A stretch of 64,000 nt of DNA from Zoroaster sp. YZ-2022 (GCA_029582265.1 CM055835.1:13323498-13387497); one strand, 5' to 3'; shown: positions 9,330 to 21,803, numbered from the stretch's first letter. Numbers and translations are program-made. Notes: generated by a model not told the origin, from the letters alone.

Positions 9330-10384
9330 TTTGCATTTATGGTTGGGGTCAGAAAATTATTTTGTCTGTATGTGAAGTAGAATACCTCAGATCGAGTGTC
9401 ACATACACAACCCCTATAAGATCTAAAGACGTTGCTAATTGTTCTATATAACACTCGGATAATCTATGAAGTATCGGCATCTTTACCCTCCAAGTTAAAA
9501 GAAGCCGCACCTTTTTTGTCTTGCACTCCTGGATCAATACTTGGTAAAGTTGATTATAATTCTTACCACCCATGGTTAATAATAAACTAAAACTCTTTTC
9601 TTGCACCTCTTGCTACTCAGAATCCCAATGTGTAATCAGACTCACAACTGTTTATATTCAAAAATTAATCAATAAAACCAAACATGAAGACCTGTTGAAC
9701 TTATCCATTTTCTCTACCACCCTTGTTCTGCAAGCAAAATCAACTTTTCGGCATAAACGAGAGGTTGTGAAAATGAGAGATCGAGAAAAAAGTTGCCATG
9801 TGTACAGAGACCAAGGTGTTGCTGTTGAAAATTATGCAGACGAAAACCCATATTCCTATTCTGCTCTTCTTGACACCGAAAACAAAATGCCAATTGGAGA
9901 TAATCGAATTGAATGAAAGCTTGTTTGGTCCGAAAATGCATACTATTTAAATCTACTGTTCCTTGTGTTTGACAACATTATGCGGAATAGGAACATTAGG
10001 GTTTTCGTCCACATTGGTTACTTCCTTCATGACTTAAATTACACTATTAGGCCTATCATAATGGTTGTACAAGTATTTCCTAAGTCACTGTACCATATTT
10101 TACATTCTTCAATAAAGGTCAAACTTCTTGATCCCTCTGGCAGTCTGGTAGAGCCAATTAACACTTAATTGTTCACGCCACTAAAAACAACAGGGGTCTT
10201 TGCTGGCTTTGCCAGTTCACCTCATCCATATTCATAATCAGCCTGGTGTTGGTGGTGGAGTGTAGCCTGATTGGTTAATCTGTTATCGCTTCAGTGCTTC
10301 TTTCAGTACGTATGTCAATGGGTAGGCATATGTGCACAAGACTTAATGACACTTTTTATCGAAATCGTCCGACTAATGGCCATA
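9330..10384. other. Mostly non-coding; possible small exon at 9349-9606 (-)
   Basis: A minus-strand frame at 9349-9606 reads GGKNYNQLYQVLIQE, then KTKKVRLLLTW; it might be an upstream exon of the winged-helix ORF but has no confirmed splice sites. The rest shows AT-rich sequence with no supported feature. Confidence 0.3.
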
Positions 10385-12031
10385 GATACAAGTAAGTGTA
10401 GCCCACAAAAGAAATTATTCATGTGTACAACCTTCTCCTTAGCAGCATCTGTGAAGTCCCCCCAATTTTGTGTCACTTTTGGCAGGCACTCTTCCCTGTA
10501 TGTCTTTAGCAGGTCATTGAATTTGGACTCGGTCGCTGCCCTATCACTCATCGTGTTTTTGATTTGTGCTAGAATTTCCATGCCAATGTTAGATTTACCG
10601 GTACTACAGATACATGTAATGTCGTCTAGTATAATTTTGAAAGTTGACAGTGTGTCCTCAGCACTTTTCGAAACCATTTCTCTTAACCCCAACACATATG
10701 AGGATTCTGCTCCAGAAATAGTATAAGTCATATAAATATCACCCCCTTTGGGTGTCTCATCAGTGGATATAGTGATATTTTTTTCTTTCTGGAGCTCCTC
10801 CATCTGACGTTGCGAAAGAAGAAGCCGTTCATCATTCATGTGGGCAACTGTCCTTCCTGTTGGGAGGCTATCCGCTTTCTTTCCCACAAGTTCTAATACA
10901 GCTGATATCACCTGGGCAATGTTCTCAAATGCTACATGGGCAGAGAGAAGCTTGTAAACACACCGTGTTTCTGCCGTGTAACATTTGGCGCCGTCTTTAG
11001 TTGAGGTCAACACTGCGGTTTCTCCATTTTTTTCCTTGAGTTGATGAAGGAGTTTGGCATTGGTTTCTTTCAAGTCCAAAATGGTTTCTTTCTGCTCTTC
11101 TACCTGTCTCTCTAGATCTGATATGACTGTTTCATAGTTTTCTGCTGTACTCTCTCTGCTCAGGTCTAACTTTGCTGCTTTCTTAGTCAAAAATTCTTTG
11201 TCGGTGCTCAGTTTCCGTTTTGCACTTTTGGCTTTGTGCAAAAAAATTTCCTGAGTGTGTAGCTTTTTTTCCAGATCTTTGATCGTTTCGTTCTGCAACC
11301 CAATTGTTTTTTTTGTCTTTTTTCTCGCCGACCTGTAACTGTTAATTTGTGTGGTGACACTCGTTCTCCCAGTTCACGAGCTAGACTTTCATTGGCGGAT
11401 TGCAGTGCCTCCATATCACTTAGAGACGTTGTTGCCGTTGATCGTGGCCCTAGTGGTCTTGACTGGGGAAATGTGTATGGCGTTTCCTCCCATGTATGCA
11501 AAAGTTCTGGGCTACGTTGGAATCTCTTCATCAGGTCCCGTCTCTTGACATGCATGGTTTCCCATTGTTTCCGGAGAGATTTTCCAGTGGGGAGATCCGT
11601 CACTTGTACGTTCATACATTGGGTAAGCCACAACAGAACATCATCCCATGTTAGCTGAGAAGAAGACTTCTTCAATTCGTGAAGTTGCTGGATGTGTTTG
11701 TTCAAAAGAACAGAATGGGCATCCCCTAGCTCTTTACCAGATTTCAATGCTTCGAGCTGTTCATCCGTGAAGCTTTCTGGACCAGGATTGGTTTCTATGT
11801 CGCCACAAACAAGAAGATGGTCTGGCCGACAGATGGGGAGACTAGCATTAGTCAAAGGCTCTTGGTAAATGCTAGTGGAGCCTTCTGCTGTGCAACAAGG
11901 ACGGAGTCGAGGACAACAAACACTGCAGCCAAGCCAAATAGTACCACTAGCCATGGGCTACTAAATGGCAAACTTTTGGTTCCATGGTGATGAAATTGCC
12001 TCGGCCTCTTTGGAGTTTTTACAGAGGGCAT
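10385..12031 (-). pseudogene. 2A-containing coiled-coil transposase-like gene, copy A (3'-truncated, frameshifted)
   Basis: Reading from an ATG at 12031: basic start MPSVKTPKRPRQ, a hydrophobic stretch WLVVLFGLAAVFVVL (residues about 27-45), then after a one-base frame change GDIETNPGP at 11778-11804. A helical Trp-rich region follows (frame 11208-11954), then a second frame change into 10315-11298: a long coiled coil (about residues 1-90), STDETPKGGDIYMTY, LGLREMVSKSAEDTL and MSDRAATESKF. These TDET and SDRAA blocks align with copies at 16.6-19.0 and 47.5-50.8 kb and look like the first two acids of a D-D-E catalytic core. Homology stops just after CGLHLLVSMA, so the C-terminal half with the Glu region is missing. 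Two frameshifts plus truncation argue for a dead copy. Confidence 0.65.
11778..11804 (-). other. 2A-like ribosome-skipping motif (copy A)
   Basis: Encodes GDIETNPGP, matching the D-(V/I)-E-x-N-P-G-P consensus at which 2A peptides interrupt peptide-bond formation. It follows a hydrophobic segment and precedes the helical and coiled-coil part. 2A motifs of this type are established in echinoderm non-LTR elements and NLR-type proteins; their use here is inferred. Confidence 0.8.
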
Positions 12032-13018
12032 GGCAAATAAGCCAATTCTCTGACGCCACAGCTGTAGTTAATCACCCATGATGTTCTGTAAAGATAAAGT
12101 CAAAACAATTCGTCCTTATTGTAATATTCACAGAATAAATGAAGAGAGAAGAAAAAAATTGTGCAGTGCTATACTGAAATCATCATCCATCGACAATCAT
12201 AATAAATCACCACCTACACCATAAAAATTATAATCACTGCGGTTGTCGATCAATCACAATAGCAATAATTAACTTAATATCAATAATCATTCATCATTGT
12301 AATCATTTATCAACTTTGGGTCAATTTCATGTGAATATGTCAGTTATCAACATCACAAATCACTATTAAAATAACAGCTTTATCACATGCCGGTTTTGGA
12401 TTTTAAAAAAAAAATAAAAATAAAAATAAAAAATTAATTAAAAAATATTTGTTTTTAATTACAAATATTTGTTTTTAATTGATTACCATTCATAAGAATA
12501 TTTAGTATCAAATAAATATTTAAACAAAACCGAATACTAGCTAATATTGACGCGTATAATGCCCTAAATCGGACGTAGCCCGAGTTTGAAATCCACCCCG
12601 GACACCCATGCATGAACTGCGGAAGCTGCGTGGACCCCTACCGACACACGCGCCGTTGAGCCCGGGCAGAGTCCACGCAGTGTTCCGCTACATTGCGTTG
12701 CTGTGTGGCAGAAGGTGACAACCCGTACACGGGAGGTGGCAGCTTTTCTAGGGTGATTTGACATGCTTAGTTTCATAGGGGGGTTCAATGATAAATCAAC
12801 ATTTTAATGTACTTACCGCATTCGAACATAAAGATTTAGGCGAAAAATTTGACGATTTCTTTCGGACTTTCGATGATGTGAAGGTATACACTGTAGCGAT
12901 GCATAAAAGTACGTACCGATGCATGTATGTGTACATGCCGATGCGTACGTGACAATAAAGCCATCGAGTCTTGCGAGATCGCGTTTACCACTTTTTGCAC
13001 ACGAAGGCATACATGCGC
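12032..13018. other. AT-rich spacer upstream of copy A
   Basis: Contains ATC/AAT-rich low-complexity sequence at 12180-12300, an A/T-rich stretch at 12405-12490 with two ATATTTGTTTTTAATT repeats, and a GC-richer patch at 12560-12740 of unknown nature. No gene is supported. Confidence 0.5.
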
Positions 13019-13075
13019 AGAAGTGGATGCGCAGTAGTCCATTTCGGTCCCTACTATATAGTTTAAACCACGCAT
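13019..13075 (-). promoter_or_regulatory. Promoter-like module shared with the 47.5-50.8 kb copy
   Basis: Read on the minus strand it contains TATAGTAGGGACCG, CTACTGCGCATC and CTGCGCATG. The same order of blocks occurs at 51705-51765, upstream of the second 2A-containing gene. TGCGCATG words are half-sites of NRF-1. Position about 1 kb upstream of both genes suggests a common 5' region of the element. Confidence 0.45.
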
Positions 13076-14000
13076 GTTATTTCCTACCTTGACATGGTTT
13101 CTTCATCCGGTAATATATCAATTCCACTGATGTCGCCAAAATCCTCATGAGCAGGTGGACGGAAATTAATGAGAATTTATGTAATTATTAAATCGTCACC
13201 GGTCTCATGAAGTGACACAAACTTGCCCACTAAACCAATTTACATGTACATGTGAAGAAAATGGAGTTTGAATTCTCTTTTTGAAACACACGTTTCTTTA
13301 TCCAAAATTAATACTTTTGAATTGTGGTCTTTATACTAGAATTGTCGAATTATGAAAATACGTAGTTTTGGGCTCTCTGACGTTTTTAATTACTACGCAA
13401 TTAACCGCTGAAAACAATATACTGTTTGTGTTAGTTTGTGAAAACGAAAACTGTATACAAAAAAAACTTGTATGCGTTTTCACGAAGTGCCACGTGGTTA
13501 CGTATTTACTATGTATACTGTAGTCTTACTTATCATCCTCACCATGCAAAGCTACAAGTTTTACCTATGTATACTGTAGTTTGTGTTTCTTTGTGAAAAC
13601 GTTTTATTCTATCGGCCGCGGCATTCACAATGTTTTTTCTGGTGAAATTACTTAGTGAAAATACAAATTTTCATTTCCTCACAAGTTTAGTTTTTCCTAA
13701 TTAGTCAAATTGAGAAAGTAGCACAGCTTCAAACTTTGTGACATTGTAGCTTCTGATGAATATGACCAAAATATGTTTAACAAAAATCAAAATCAAAATC
13801 AAAATCAAAAAATTTACAATTTTACACTTTGTCACTTTGTGGGATTGTGACGATTAATCATAAAACATTAAACATGCTATCGTTGTTGGAATTATATCAC
13901 AGTAAAAGACTCGATCTGCATATTTCTTTTTGTTTGAAGTAACACAAAATACTTTTTATCATGATATAAAATTATTTGAGTCATCAGCTGAAGGCATATA
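13076..14000. other. Non-coding spacer
   Basis: Two related blocks containing ACTATGTATACTGTAG (about 13507 and 13565) and a (AAAATC)n run at 13783-13815. I see no coding or element structure. Confidence 0.5.
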
Positions 14001-15470
14001 CAGGGTTTTCCCTTAACTTTTTTTTTCACTCGCCGGCCGGGCTAGTAAACCAAACTTTTCACTAGCCCGCAAGCCTTTTCACTCGCCCGTATGTTTTTTT
14101 AAATACTTTTAATCAAATCACTGTTTTTAGTAATTTAGGCATTTTGCATCAGAACGTGCATTATAAACAACAGTTGGCAGTTACCTTATTATTATGTGCA
14201 TATTATGTGCATATTACATGTATGTGCAATACTAAAGTGTCTTTAATTAATAACGGATTCTATTCTAATAACAGAGGAAAAGATCAGGCACATTAGTGTA
14301 CAGTAATGCTTTTGCTTTAATTCTGAAATGAAAAAGGCTCATTTCATATTTTATTTCTAACCAACTGAACACAACAATAATGAAAACATTAAAACATCAG
14401 GGCACCAAGGCAATTTTTAAGATTTTCAAAGGGCATCAACGGCAATGATAAAAAAGCGTCAAGGGCACCAAGGCAATCTTTAAAAAAACATTTAAAAAAA
14501 TGAAAAATTAACACTCCAATTCAGCACACGCCAATAAGACTAAAGTTTCCTTTATCTGTCTCCGTTTGGGTTTTATTACATGTAGGCCTACATGAAAACG
14601 GTATTGCAACACTTACAGTTTATGTCACCAATTAAAAATAAATATAAAACACAATGTTAACCCGAAAAAACATGCATTTGGATGCATTTGGATGTGGCAG
14701 TATTCAGTTCACTCTTTTTTTATTTGCTAGTCGACCCTTTGACAGCATGTTGACGACCACCAAAAGCCCTGGCCATAATGTACATGTACATACGTACAGC
14801 GACGCGACGATCGATGCACACGCTGCATGCATGTCTACATGTAGGTACAGACTCGGCATGTATTATTTACGTTGCATGCGCCCCAACGTAGCGCCATGCT
14901 ATTTTTAGCTGGTACCCGCGAATGCCTGGCGTAGTGTTTATGTTGTGGGTACTGTTGACACCAACCAAAGTATTAGCAAGGGCCGGCCAAGTTCGTACAA
15001 CGACCAAGCGGCCGATATTGCCTGGTAACCGCTATATCATTTTGGTCATGAGTACCAGGTAATTTTGACTATTTTGTTCCCAAATGGTTGTTGCGGGAAC
15101 TTGGTCTTAGCAGCGCAGCCACCGGTCGTGCAATCGAGCGTGGCGGCGATACATTTTTTCCCGTGAGAATGTACATGTACTGTACGTAGTAAATACTATG
15201 TGTAAACAAGTGGGCACAACAGCAATGCAGGGAAAAAGTACAGCAACTCGTTGCCGTGAAAAGTGGCATTTTTAAAGGGCATCACGGCAGATGGTGAGGG
15301 CATTGACGGCAATTGCCGTCGATGCCGTCGTGTAATTTCAGGGCTGATATAGGCCAATCGGTGACAATATTTTGACTCGCCCAGCGGGCTACTGAAGGAA
15401 GGGTTTTGACTCGCCCGCTGCCGTTTTCACTCGCATTTGGCGAGCGGGCGACCGCTAAGGTCGAACCCTG
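14001..15470. mobile_element. Non-autonomous hAT-like element, 1.47 kb, with 6-bp target duplication
   Basis: It starts CAGGGTTTTCCCTTAAC and ends, read in reverse, CAGGGTTCGACCTTAGC. Exact CATATA copies flank both ends (13995-14000 and 15471-15476). Subterminal CACTAGCCCGC/CACTCGCCCG motifs are repeated at both ends in inverse order. The same termini and subterminal motifs bound the transposase-carrying element at 54142-58071, so this is most likely its deletion derivative. The interior has GGGCATCA(C)GGCAA-type repeats (14460, 15277-15340), which may be a second nested element. No transposase is encoded. Confidence 0.75.
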
Positions 15471-16550
15471 CATATAGCTAGAGGCATTGTCGGCAGGAAG
15501 GGGCAGTGTTGCGATGTTCTCGTTTCTATAAAAGAAACTGTCTTGACTTGACTGTGGGAGGGCGGGAGGGACTGCCACCCGAAACCGCAGCTTATAACTT
15601 ACAACAAACAGAAAACTCGGCAAATCTTCAGTGCTTAGAAATGCGATACATTTGCAGTGCAGTCGTCATATCTATAGCTCCAGCTTTGCCAATGAAAATT
15701 TATTCTGGAACAACCCTTAACTTGTTCTAGTACCCATTTGATGCTTCATTTACCCACTGAGGCTCTAAATGCTCTGGTATGCTCTGTTCTGGTATGTCCG
15801 CATGTTACTAACGGAGTCCCCGATGTCTCTTTTAACATGTGCACGTGTGGCATGGTTGTTGCGGAGGTGGACATGTTGGCCATCAAACAATCAACTGCTG
15901 TAAATATCCGCGAGTCTCATTTTCTTTCGACTCCTGTAGTGGCAATTGCCTCGCGAATGGCAATCTAGCAGTCAAGTGACAAAATGATTAAGAAACACAA
16001 ATTTAGACGCACTGTATAAACATTGGGCCTATATAATTGCTGAAATATATTTGTTTCTACCCCTTTAATTTTGTTCGTTCAAAAATGCAGACAAGCTATA
16101 ACTGTTATCGTTAAGCCTACAGAAAGGGCCTAGCTATGTTTTGTTTTTATTCTTTACCACATCTTTCCATACCCAGGACGATTACCCCTTCCTACATGTA
16201 CGATTAAAAATTAAAAAAAAACAGAGTTTATAACAATAATTTATACCAAAATGATATCAATAAATAATGGAACAATCATTATTTTTACCTGTGCATAAGA
16301 AATGTTATTTATACTACAGGTCCTTTATGTTTGTAAGCAGTTGACAACAGATAATTATCTATTTATTTTCCCCCCGCGTGAGACAATTTCTGATTTGAAC
16401 TTTTTATATTATTCGCCATTTATAATTTCCCATCGACAATTGTTAACTTCGAAAACCTGTTCTTCCACGTCACGGTTCCATTGGGCTTTGATACTCATTA
16501 CTTAGCTCTGGTATAATTTCACAATCTGTTTTCTATTCTTAGTAGCACTG
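15471..16550. other. Non-coding spacer
   Basis: No supported gene. Small plus-strand frames at 15506-15968 have no domain or splice evidence. Confidence 0.5.
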
Positions 16551-19005
16551 TTAATAAGCCGTTTTCTCTCTTGAGGAGACTGCATTGATGTACTGGGCCA
16601 TTTTGTTTTGCGACCACAGTAACACACCTTGCATGGCAAATGTCGACATGTTCGGACTTTTCCGCTTTAGGTAGTCCAGACCAGCAAAGATGCGCTCTGC
16701 CGCTACATTATCTTTTGGGCATGTGGCGGTTTCCTGATGGAGATCTTCTCCTGCGGCGTGATATTTACCACCAGGTAGGTGGTCATCCAGCTGCCTTTTT
16801 ATACACACGTACATATTGTGTAGAATGATACTGATTGATTGTTTTGTGTACAACTCTACATCTTCATCAACAACTGCGTAAAGTGCTTTGTGCATGCCAT
16901 CAACAAAAGGTATGAAGTCTGGAAACATCACTGCACTATCAAGTAGTAGTTCTTGCGGGTCAATCATCCATTTCTTTACACTATCATGCAGCTGTGTGTA
17001 ATATTGGCTGGTGTCCATTACATGTATGTCCTTTCTATCAAGCATGCGCATAAGTGGCTGTGTTACATGTATGTGGGAATTAATGATACCCATGGCACGT
17101 ATTCCACCGATGATGATCTTATCTTCCACATCAAACATGACTGATCGAATAAGTTGATTTTTTTTGCTTGCTGGGAGGAAGTGATTTGTGTGCTTCTAGG
17201 ATATGTCCTCTATGGTGATGAAAGTACATGTACATGTATACAGCAGATGTGTTTTCAAATGGGATGTTAAATCTATTTCCACGATAGGCCTTTAGTCTAC
17301 TCTTCTCTCCAATACCATTTAAGCAGTCATTGAATTCAACTGGGACACCAGCTTGAGCATTAGCATCTGGGCCAAATGCTTCACACACCGATCTTACTGC
17401 GAGAAGTGTTGCAGATTCTTTCCCTCTGTTCCACATCAAATGCTTCTCCCTACCAAGTTTTCCTCCACCCAATTCAACATGCTCCCAGTCATATAGGGCC
17501 AATCCAGCATACTCCTGCAAGTTCAGTATCACATGTCTCCCACAATAAAGGTCGTTGATTGCAGTCAAATTTTCTTTTGTTTTAGTACTTAGGGATTCCC
17601 AGCTTTCAATAACTTTAGGCAGGGTCTCCTCTCGCCATTCCTCTAACAATTCCACAAACTTCTTATTGACAACACAACGGTCAGTCATAGTGTTTTTCAT
17701 TTTGAGCAGCAGGTTGTTTACCTTCTCTTCATGGCTCGTTAAATCTGCAAAGAAGTTCTCCTATAGCTGAAATTGTCTCCTCTAATAAAATTTCTGAGTT
17801 CTCTGTATGGACTTCATTTAACCCTAATCCGTAAGTCCCAGTGTCTGTGGTAGCAAGCATGGTTACATACGGTACATGTTTTTTAGTGGTACCATCCGTT
17901 TGAAGTGTGATTGGTAGTGTGCAATTTTCCATGGCATTTCTTGCTACATCTTTGGAAAGAAGCGCTTGTTCAAAGGCCATCAATCTGATAAGTGTTGACA
18001 TGGGCAACTTCCCGCAATTTATTCCTCCAATTCGCTTCAGAACAAGACGTATAATATCTGAGACGTGTCTTGGAGCCGACACCATGCGATACAAGTTCAT
18101 AGCATACAACTCTAATATCTTCAGTAACAGCCTTCGTCAAAGGTAGTGATTTCCCGATCACCCATAATCTCATCCAAATCTAATCTGAGCTGGTCATTCT
18201 CTTTTTCGAGTTCTGCTAGCTGACTTCGCAGCTTAGAATTTTCCTCCTGTGACATTGCATGATCTTCACTTCTCTTTAACCTGTGGTAGCGCAACTGTTC
18301 CGTTTTATTCTTGTTAATTCTCCATTTTTCATCGAGTGCCTCTTTTAGATTGCAAATTTCCATTTTTAATTGTTCAACATCTGCTTTTAGTTTTTGTGAT
18401 TTTGACTCTTCCTGTTCAAGTTGAGCAATTTTGTTTTGAAGTCGACTCACTGCATTGCTAGCATGTAACGAACGCACTTCTTATTTTAGGGTGTCTGACA
18501 ATTCCGCTGCCTTTTTCAATTCTGTCTTGTACTTAGATACATCTTTTTTGTACTGATCAGCCATTGTCAATTGTGCAATCCTATGCTTCTGTAATGCTTC
18601 TTGGATATTGGAGCTGTTCTATTCTGCAGCCTTTCTTAGTTATTTCTTTTTTTCAAGTTCTTTCGTGAGAGCATGGTTTTCCTGTCTCTCATCTTTAAGC
18701 AATTCGTGGAGTATCACCATTGTATCCCCATGACTTCGTAGAACGTATTGAATGGGTGTATCACTACAGCTTTCAGATGTTGCATATCCACTGTCATTAG
18801 CTGGGTCATAGGAAGCCAGTGGAAAGCTGATCGCATCGGGCAACTCAGTGGAGGGTCCTCCCCCTCCCCTGCTTAGTCTTTGAAGAACCTGATTTAGCAG
18901 TTTTCTTTGGCTTTTCAATTCCGTTGAAATTTCGGCCATTGTCACTTGCAGTTCGCTCATGCTGCGTATCGGCGGGTTGTAACGCTTTGGTTGCCTTGGC
19001 CTCAC
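16551..19005 (-). pseudogene. Coiled-coil transposase-like gene, copy B (stops and frameshifts)
   Basis: One frame from 19005 to 18121 encodes ISTELKSQRKLLNQVLQRL, a Gly/Ser linker and a long coiled coil, interrupted by three in-frame stops (18640, 18616 and 18480 areas). The conserved part then continues through frame changes: PLSTL-type helix, ITLQTDGTTKKHVPY (18109-17729), MTDRCVVNKKF, LYCGRHVILNL and YRGNRFNIPF (17700-17131), and DDHLPGGKYHAAGEDL, PKDNVAAERIFAGLDYL (17138-16551). TDGT, MTDR and ER-IF-LDYL correspond to the acidic blocks of copies A and D. The last block resembles the Glu-containing C-terminal region of hAT-type transposases. No membrane/2A start is found; the 5' end runs into a 98-bp satellite. 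Clearly non-functional. Confidence 0.65.
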
Positions 19006-19912
19006 CCAGCTCCCAGCCCTTCCATCCTATTTATATTTAGGGTTTGGCTTCCTTTTTCTGCTCCCATCGGCGGGTTGGAATGCTTTGGTTGCCTTGGCCT
19101 CACTTAGCTCCCAGCCCTTCCATCCTATTTATATTTAGGGTTTGGCTTCCTTTTTCTGCTCCCATCGGCGGGTTGGAATGCTTTGGTTGCCATGGCCTCA
19201 CCTAGCTCCCAGCCCTTCCATCCTATTTATATTTAGGGTTTGGCTTCCTTTTTCTGCTCCCATCGGCGGGTTGGAATGCTTTGGTTGCCTTGGCCTCACC
19301 CAGCTCCCAGCCCTTCCATCCTATTTATATTTACGGTTTGGCTTCCTTTTTCTGCTCCCATCGGCGGGTTGGAATGCTTTGGTTGCCTTGGCCTCACCTA
19401 GCTCCCAGCCCTTCCATCCTATTTATATTTACGGTTTGGCTTCCTTTTTCTGCTCCCATCGGCGGGTTGGAATGCTTTGGTTGCCTTGGCCTCACCTAGC
19501 TCCCAGCCCTTCCATCCTATTTATATTTAGGGTTTGGCTTCCTTTTTCTGCTCCCATCAGCGGGTTGGAATGCTTTGGTTTCCTTGGCCTCACCCAGCTC
19601 CCAGCCCTTCCATCCTATTTATATTTAGGGTTTGGCTTCCTTTTTCTGCTCCCATCGGCGGGTTGGAATGCTTTGGTTGCCTTGGCCTCACCCAGCTCCC
19701 AGCCCTTTCATCCTATTTATATTTAGGGTTTGGCTTCCTTTTTCTGCTCCCATCGGCGGGTTGGAATGCTTTGGTTGCCTTGGCCTCACTTAGCTCCCAG
19801 CCCTTCCATCCTATTTATATTTAGGGTTTGGCTTCCTTTTTCTGCTCCCATCGGCGGGTTGGAATGCTTTGGTTGCCTTGGCCTCACCTAGCTCCCAGCC
19901 CTTCCATCCTTT
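18966..19912. repeat. 98-bp tandem repeat, about 9.6 units
   Basis: GGTTTGGCTTCC recurs at 19041, 19139, 19237, 19335, 19433, 19531, 19629, 19727 and 19825, always 98 bp apart. The left edge starts inside the N-terminal coding region of copy B. Because 98 is not a multiple of three, all plus-strand frames cycle through the same sequence, giving open frames with a 98-residue period that are not real proteins. Confidence 0.95.
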
Positions 19913-20374
19913 TCGTGGTTTCCTAAAAACAAAAAGATAACATATCTCAATTAACCCTTTCATACCCAAATTATTTTTCTTATGCTGAATTTTCCATGTA
20001 ATTTTTTTAAAACCAATTATGGTGAGTATAATGCGAATTAAAAAAAAGTTAATATTTTAAATTTTTTTGCTAATTATCATGCATAATTAGTGGTGGGACT
20101 TTTAAGTCCCGACAGGCTATGAGGTCTGAGTTTTGATTCCAACTTCCTATGAAATGACGTTACCAGTAAATACAAACAGACACATAATTAGTCTTCATTA
20201 TGGTGGCTCCATATTTATTTTCTTCCATAAAAAATTCATTGTCACCAGATCGAGGCTGGAAGGTGAATAGTCTGGTCCCTTTTTTTATCATGGTAATTAT
20301 CAATCATTGTTTATATGCGGAACCCCAAAAATGATCATTCGCATTGTTCATCCACGGAACCCCCAAAAGATTAC
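19913..20374. other. Non-coding spacer
   Basis: It starts after the satellite. TTAACCCTTTCATACCC at 19953 resembles a piggyBac-type terminus (TTAACCC), but no partner end was found. The remainder is AT-rich with no gene. Confidence 0.35.
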
Positions 20375-21610
20375 CTGATTCAAAAATTTAAGATCACCAC
20401 CAATGAATTTCTCGATTTCAATCTTGTTACCATTGACTTCGATAGAGGTATGTGAATTAAATTCATCAATCAGATTTTTCAGTGCTTTCTGAATGCATTC
20501 TCCTGTCTCTGGACATTGAACAATGGCCAAAAGATAATTGCCACGCTCGGCCGCACAGGTGCTTTCCCCAATAATTGTATAGCTAACATTTATCATGTGT
20601 TTTTTTGTACCAGCCCTAGTGCCATCTCCAGACAGTTTAATTTTTACTTTGTTGTCTTTAATGAGATGAGCTTTAGATTGGTCCGAAAGATTTTGAATTA
20701 GGTGAGCTTTTAGGGACTTGTAAACCCCTTGATACTCTCCATCAAGACTGAAAACTTCACATGTTTCATTTAGTTGATGACGTCTTTTGATTACACCACA
20801 TGCTCTGGGAAGTTTTTTATGTCTTTGAGCCATTTCATGGTATCCGTTATCTGTTATATAAAAAACATCCATTATAAAAATCATCTCATCCAAATCATCT
20901 TGTGTTATTTTGTCCTCTTTTGCCTCAAAATTGCCCATTTCACTCCACACAATTGTAACTTTCTCACCATCTTCATCCTCAAAATCAAAACTAAAAGGTT
21001 TTATCCCAGGACCACACAAATCTTTCAGATTTTCCTTTACCGTTTCAATTCTTTGCTTTTTTTGACGACGCTTTTGACTTTGACTGTATCTTGTTTTACA
21101 TTTTTGTCTACCCCTTTGACCCTGCTGGCGCTTTGGCTAATAGTTCCACTTTCCTTTCCAATTCACATTTTTCTTTGTTACATGTAGCTAACTCTTCACT
21201 TACTTTATCCAAATCACTTTCTAGCTTTCTGCGTTTGACTCTTTCATCCTTCACTTCTTCCTCTAATTTCCGCTTAGTGGGACTTCCCGTTTTGTGACCA
21301 ATCTTTAAGGCATATTTAGATTTTTCCCATTTCTTGCTCAGATTTGTATGATGATGTCCACTACTTTTACCTGTCCATGCTTTCCACAGCCGTCTCAACT
21401 TTGACTCAAGTGTTCTAATTGAGAAATTAACATCAACTTTTTCAAATGACATATGATGTCTGACCAAAATTTGTCGAAATACTGTGCGGAGATTGTCATC
21501 AGAAAAATGGAAATTAAGGTTTCTTATCAAGTTGAAAAGGAATAAGTCACTGACATCAATTTCAACAACATGTGGATATGCATGGTCTGAAGGTGGTGGA
21601 TCAGCATTAA
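20375..21610 (-). pseudogene. SGDGT/GGDLKF-family transposon-type gene, copy 1 (exon, frameshifted)
   Basis: The exon begins after an acceptor (ATATTTCCAG, 21611) and reads NADPPPSDHAYPHVVEIDV, SDLFLFNLIRN, a basic segment and a coiled coil, then changes frame between 21108 and 21137. The next frame gives a basic RQKCKTRYSQSQ block, DDLDEMIFIMDVFYITD, LPRACGVIKRRHQLNE, VKIKLSGDGTRAGTKK, NYLLAIVQCPETGE and IEKFIGGDLKFLNQ, then a CAG|GTAATC donor at 20375. KLSGDGT and GGDLKFL are the hallmarks of a multi-copy invertebrate family that I remember but cannot name; both may be acidic catalytic strands. The C-terminal exon with the Cys-pair is not found downstream. One indel in about 30 bp breaks the frame. 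Confidence 0.6.
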
Positions 21611-21803
21611 CTGGAAATATGACTCAACTTCCTACTTTACAATTACCCATGATTTAAAAAAAAAAACACAAAGTGTACATGTACTCAAAATGCAAAATTT
21701 GATAACCAATCAAAAAAAAGCTGCTAAAAACTCTCTCACTGCACCTACAGTGTAGTTCTACTCTACGTATACATACAATGTACATACATACAAAAACCCG
21801 AGT

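Noticed and set aside
12564..12788. Gene in the GC-richer patch
   Set aside because: A short frame with no domain, splice site or repeat relationship was seen.
19142..19824. Plus-strand open frames of up to 194 codons with a 98-residue period
   Set aside because: They arise because a stop-free 98-bp satellite is read through in rotating frames.
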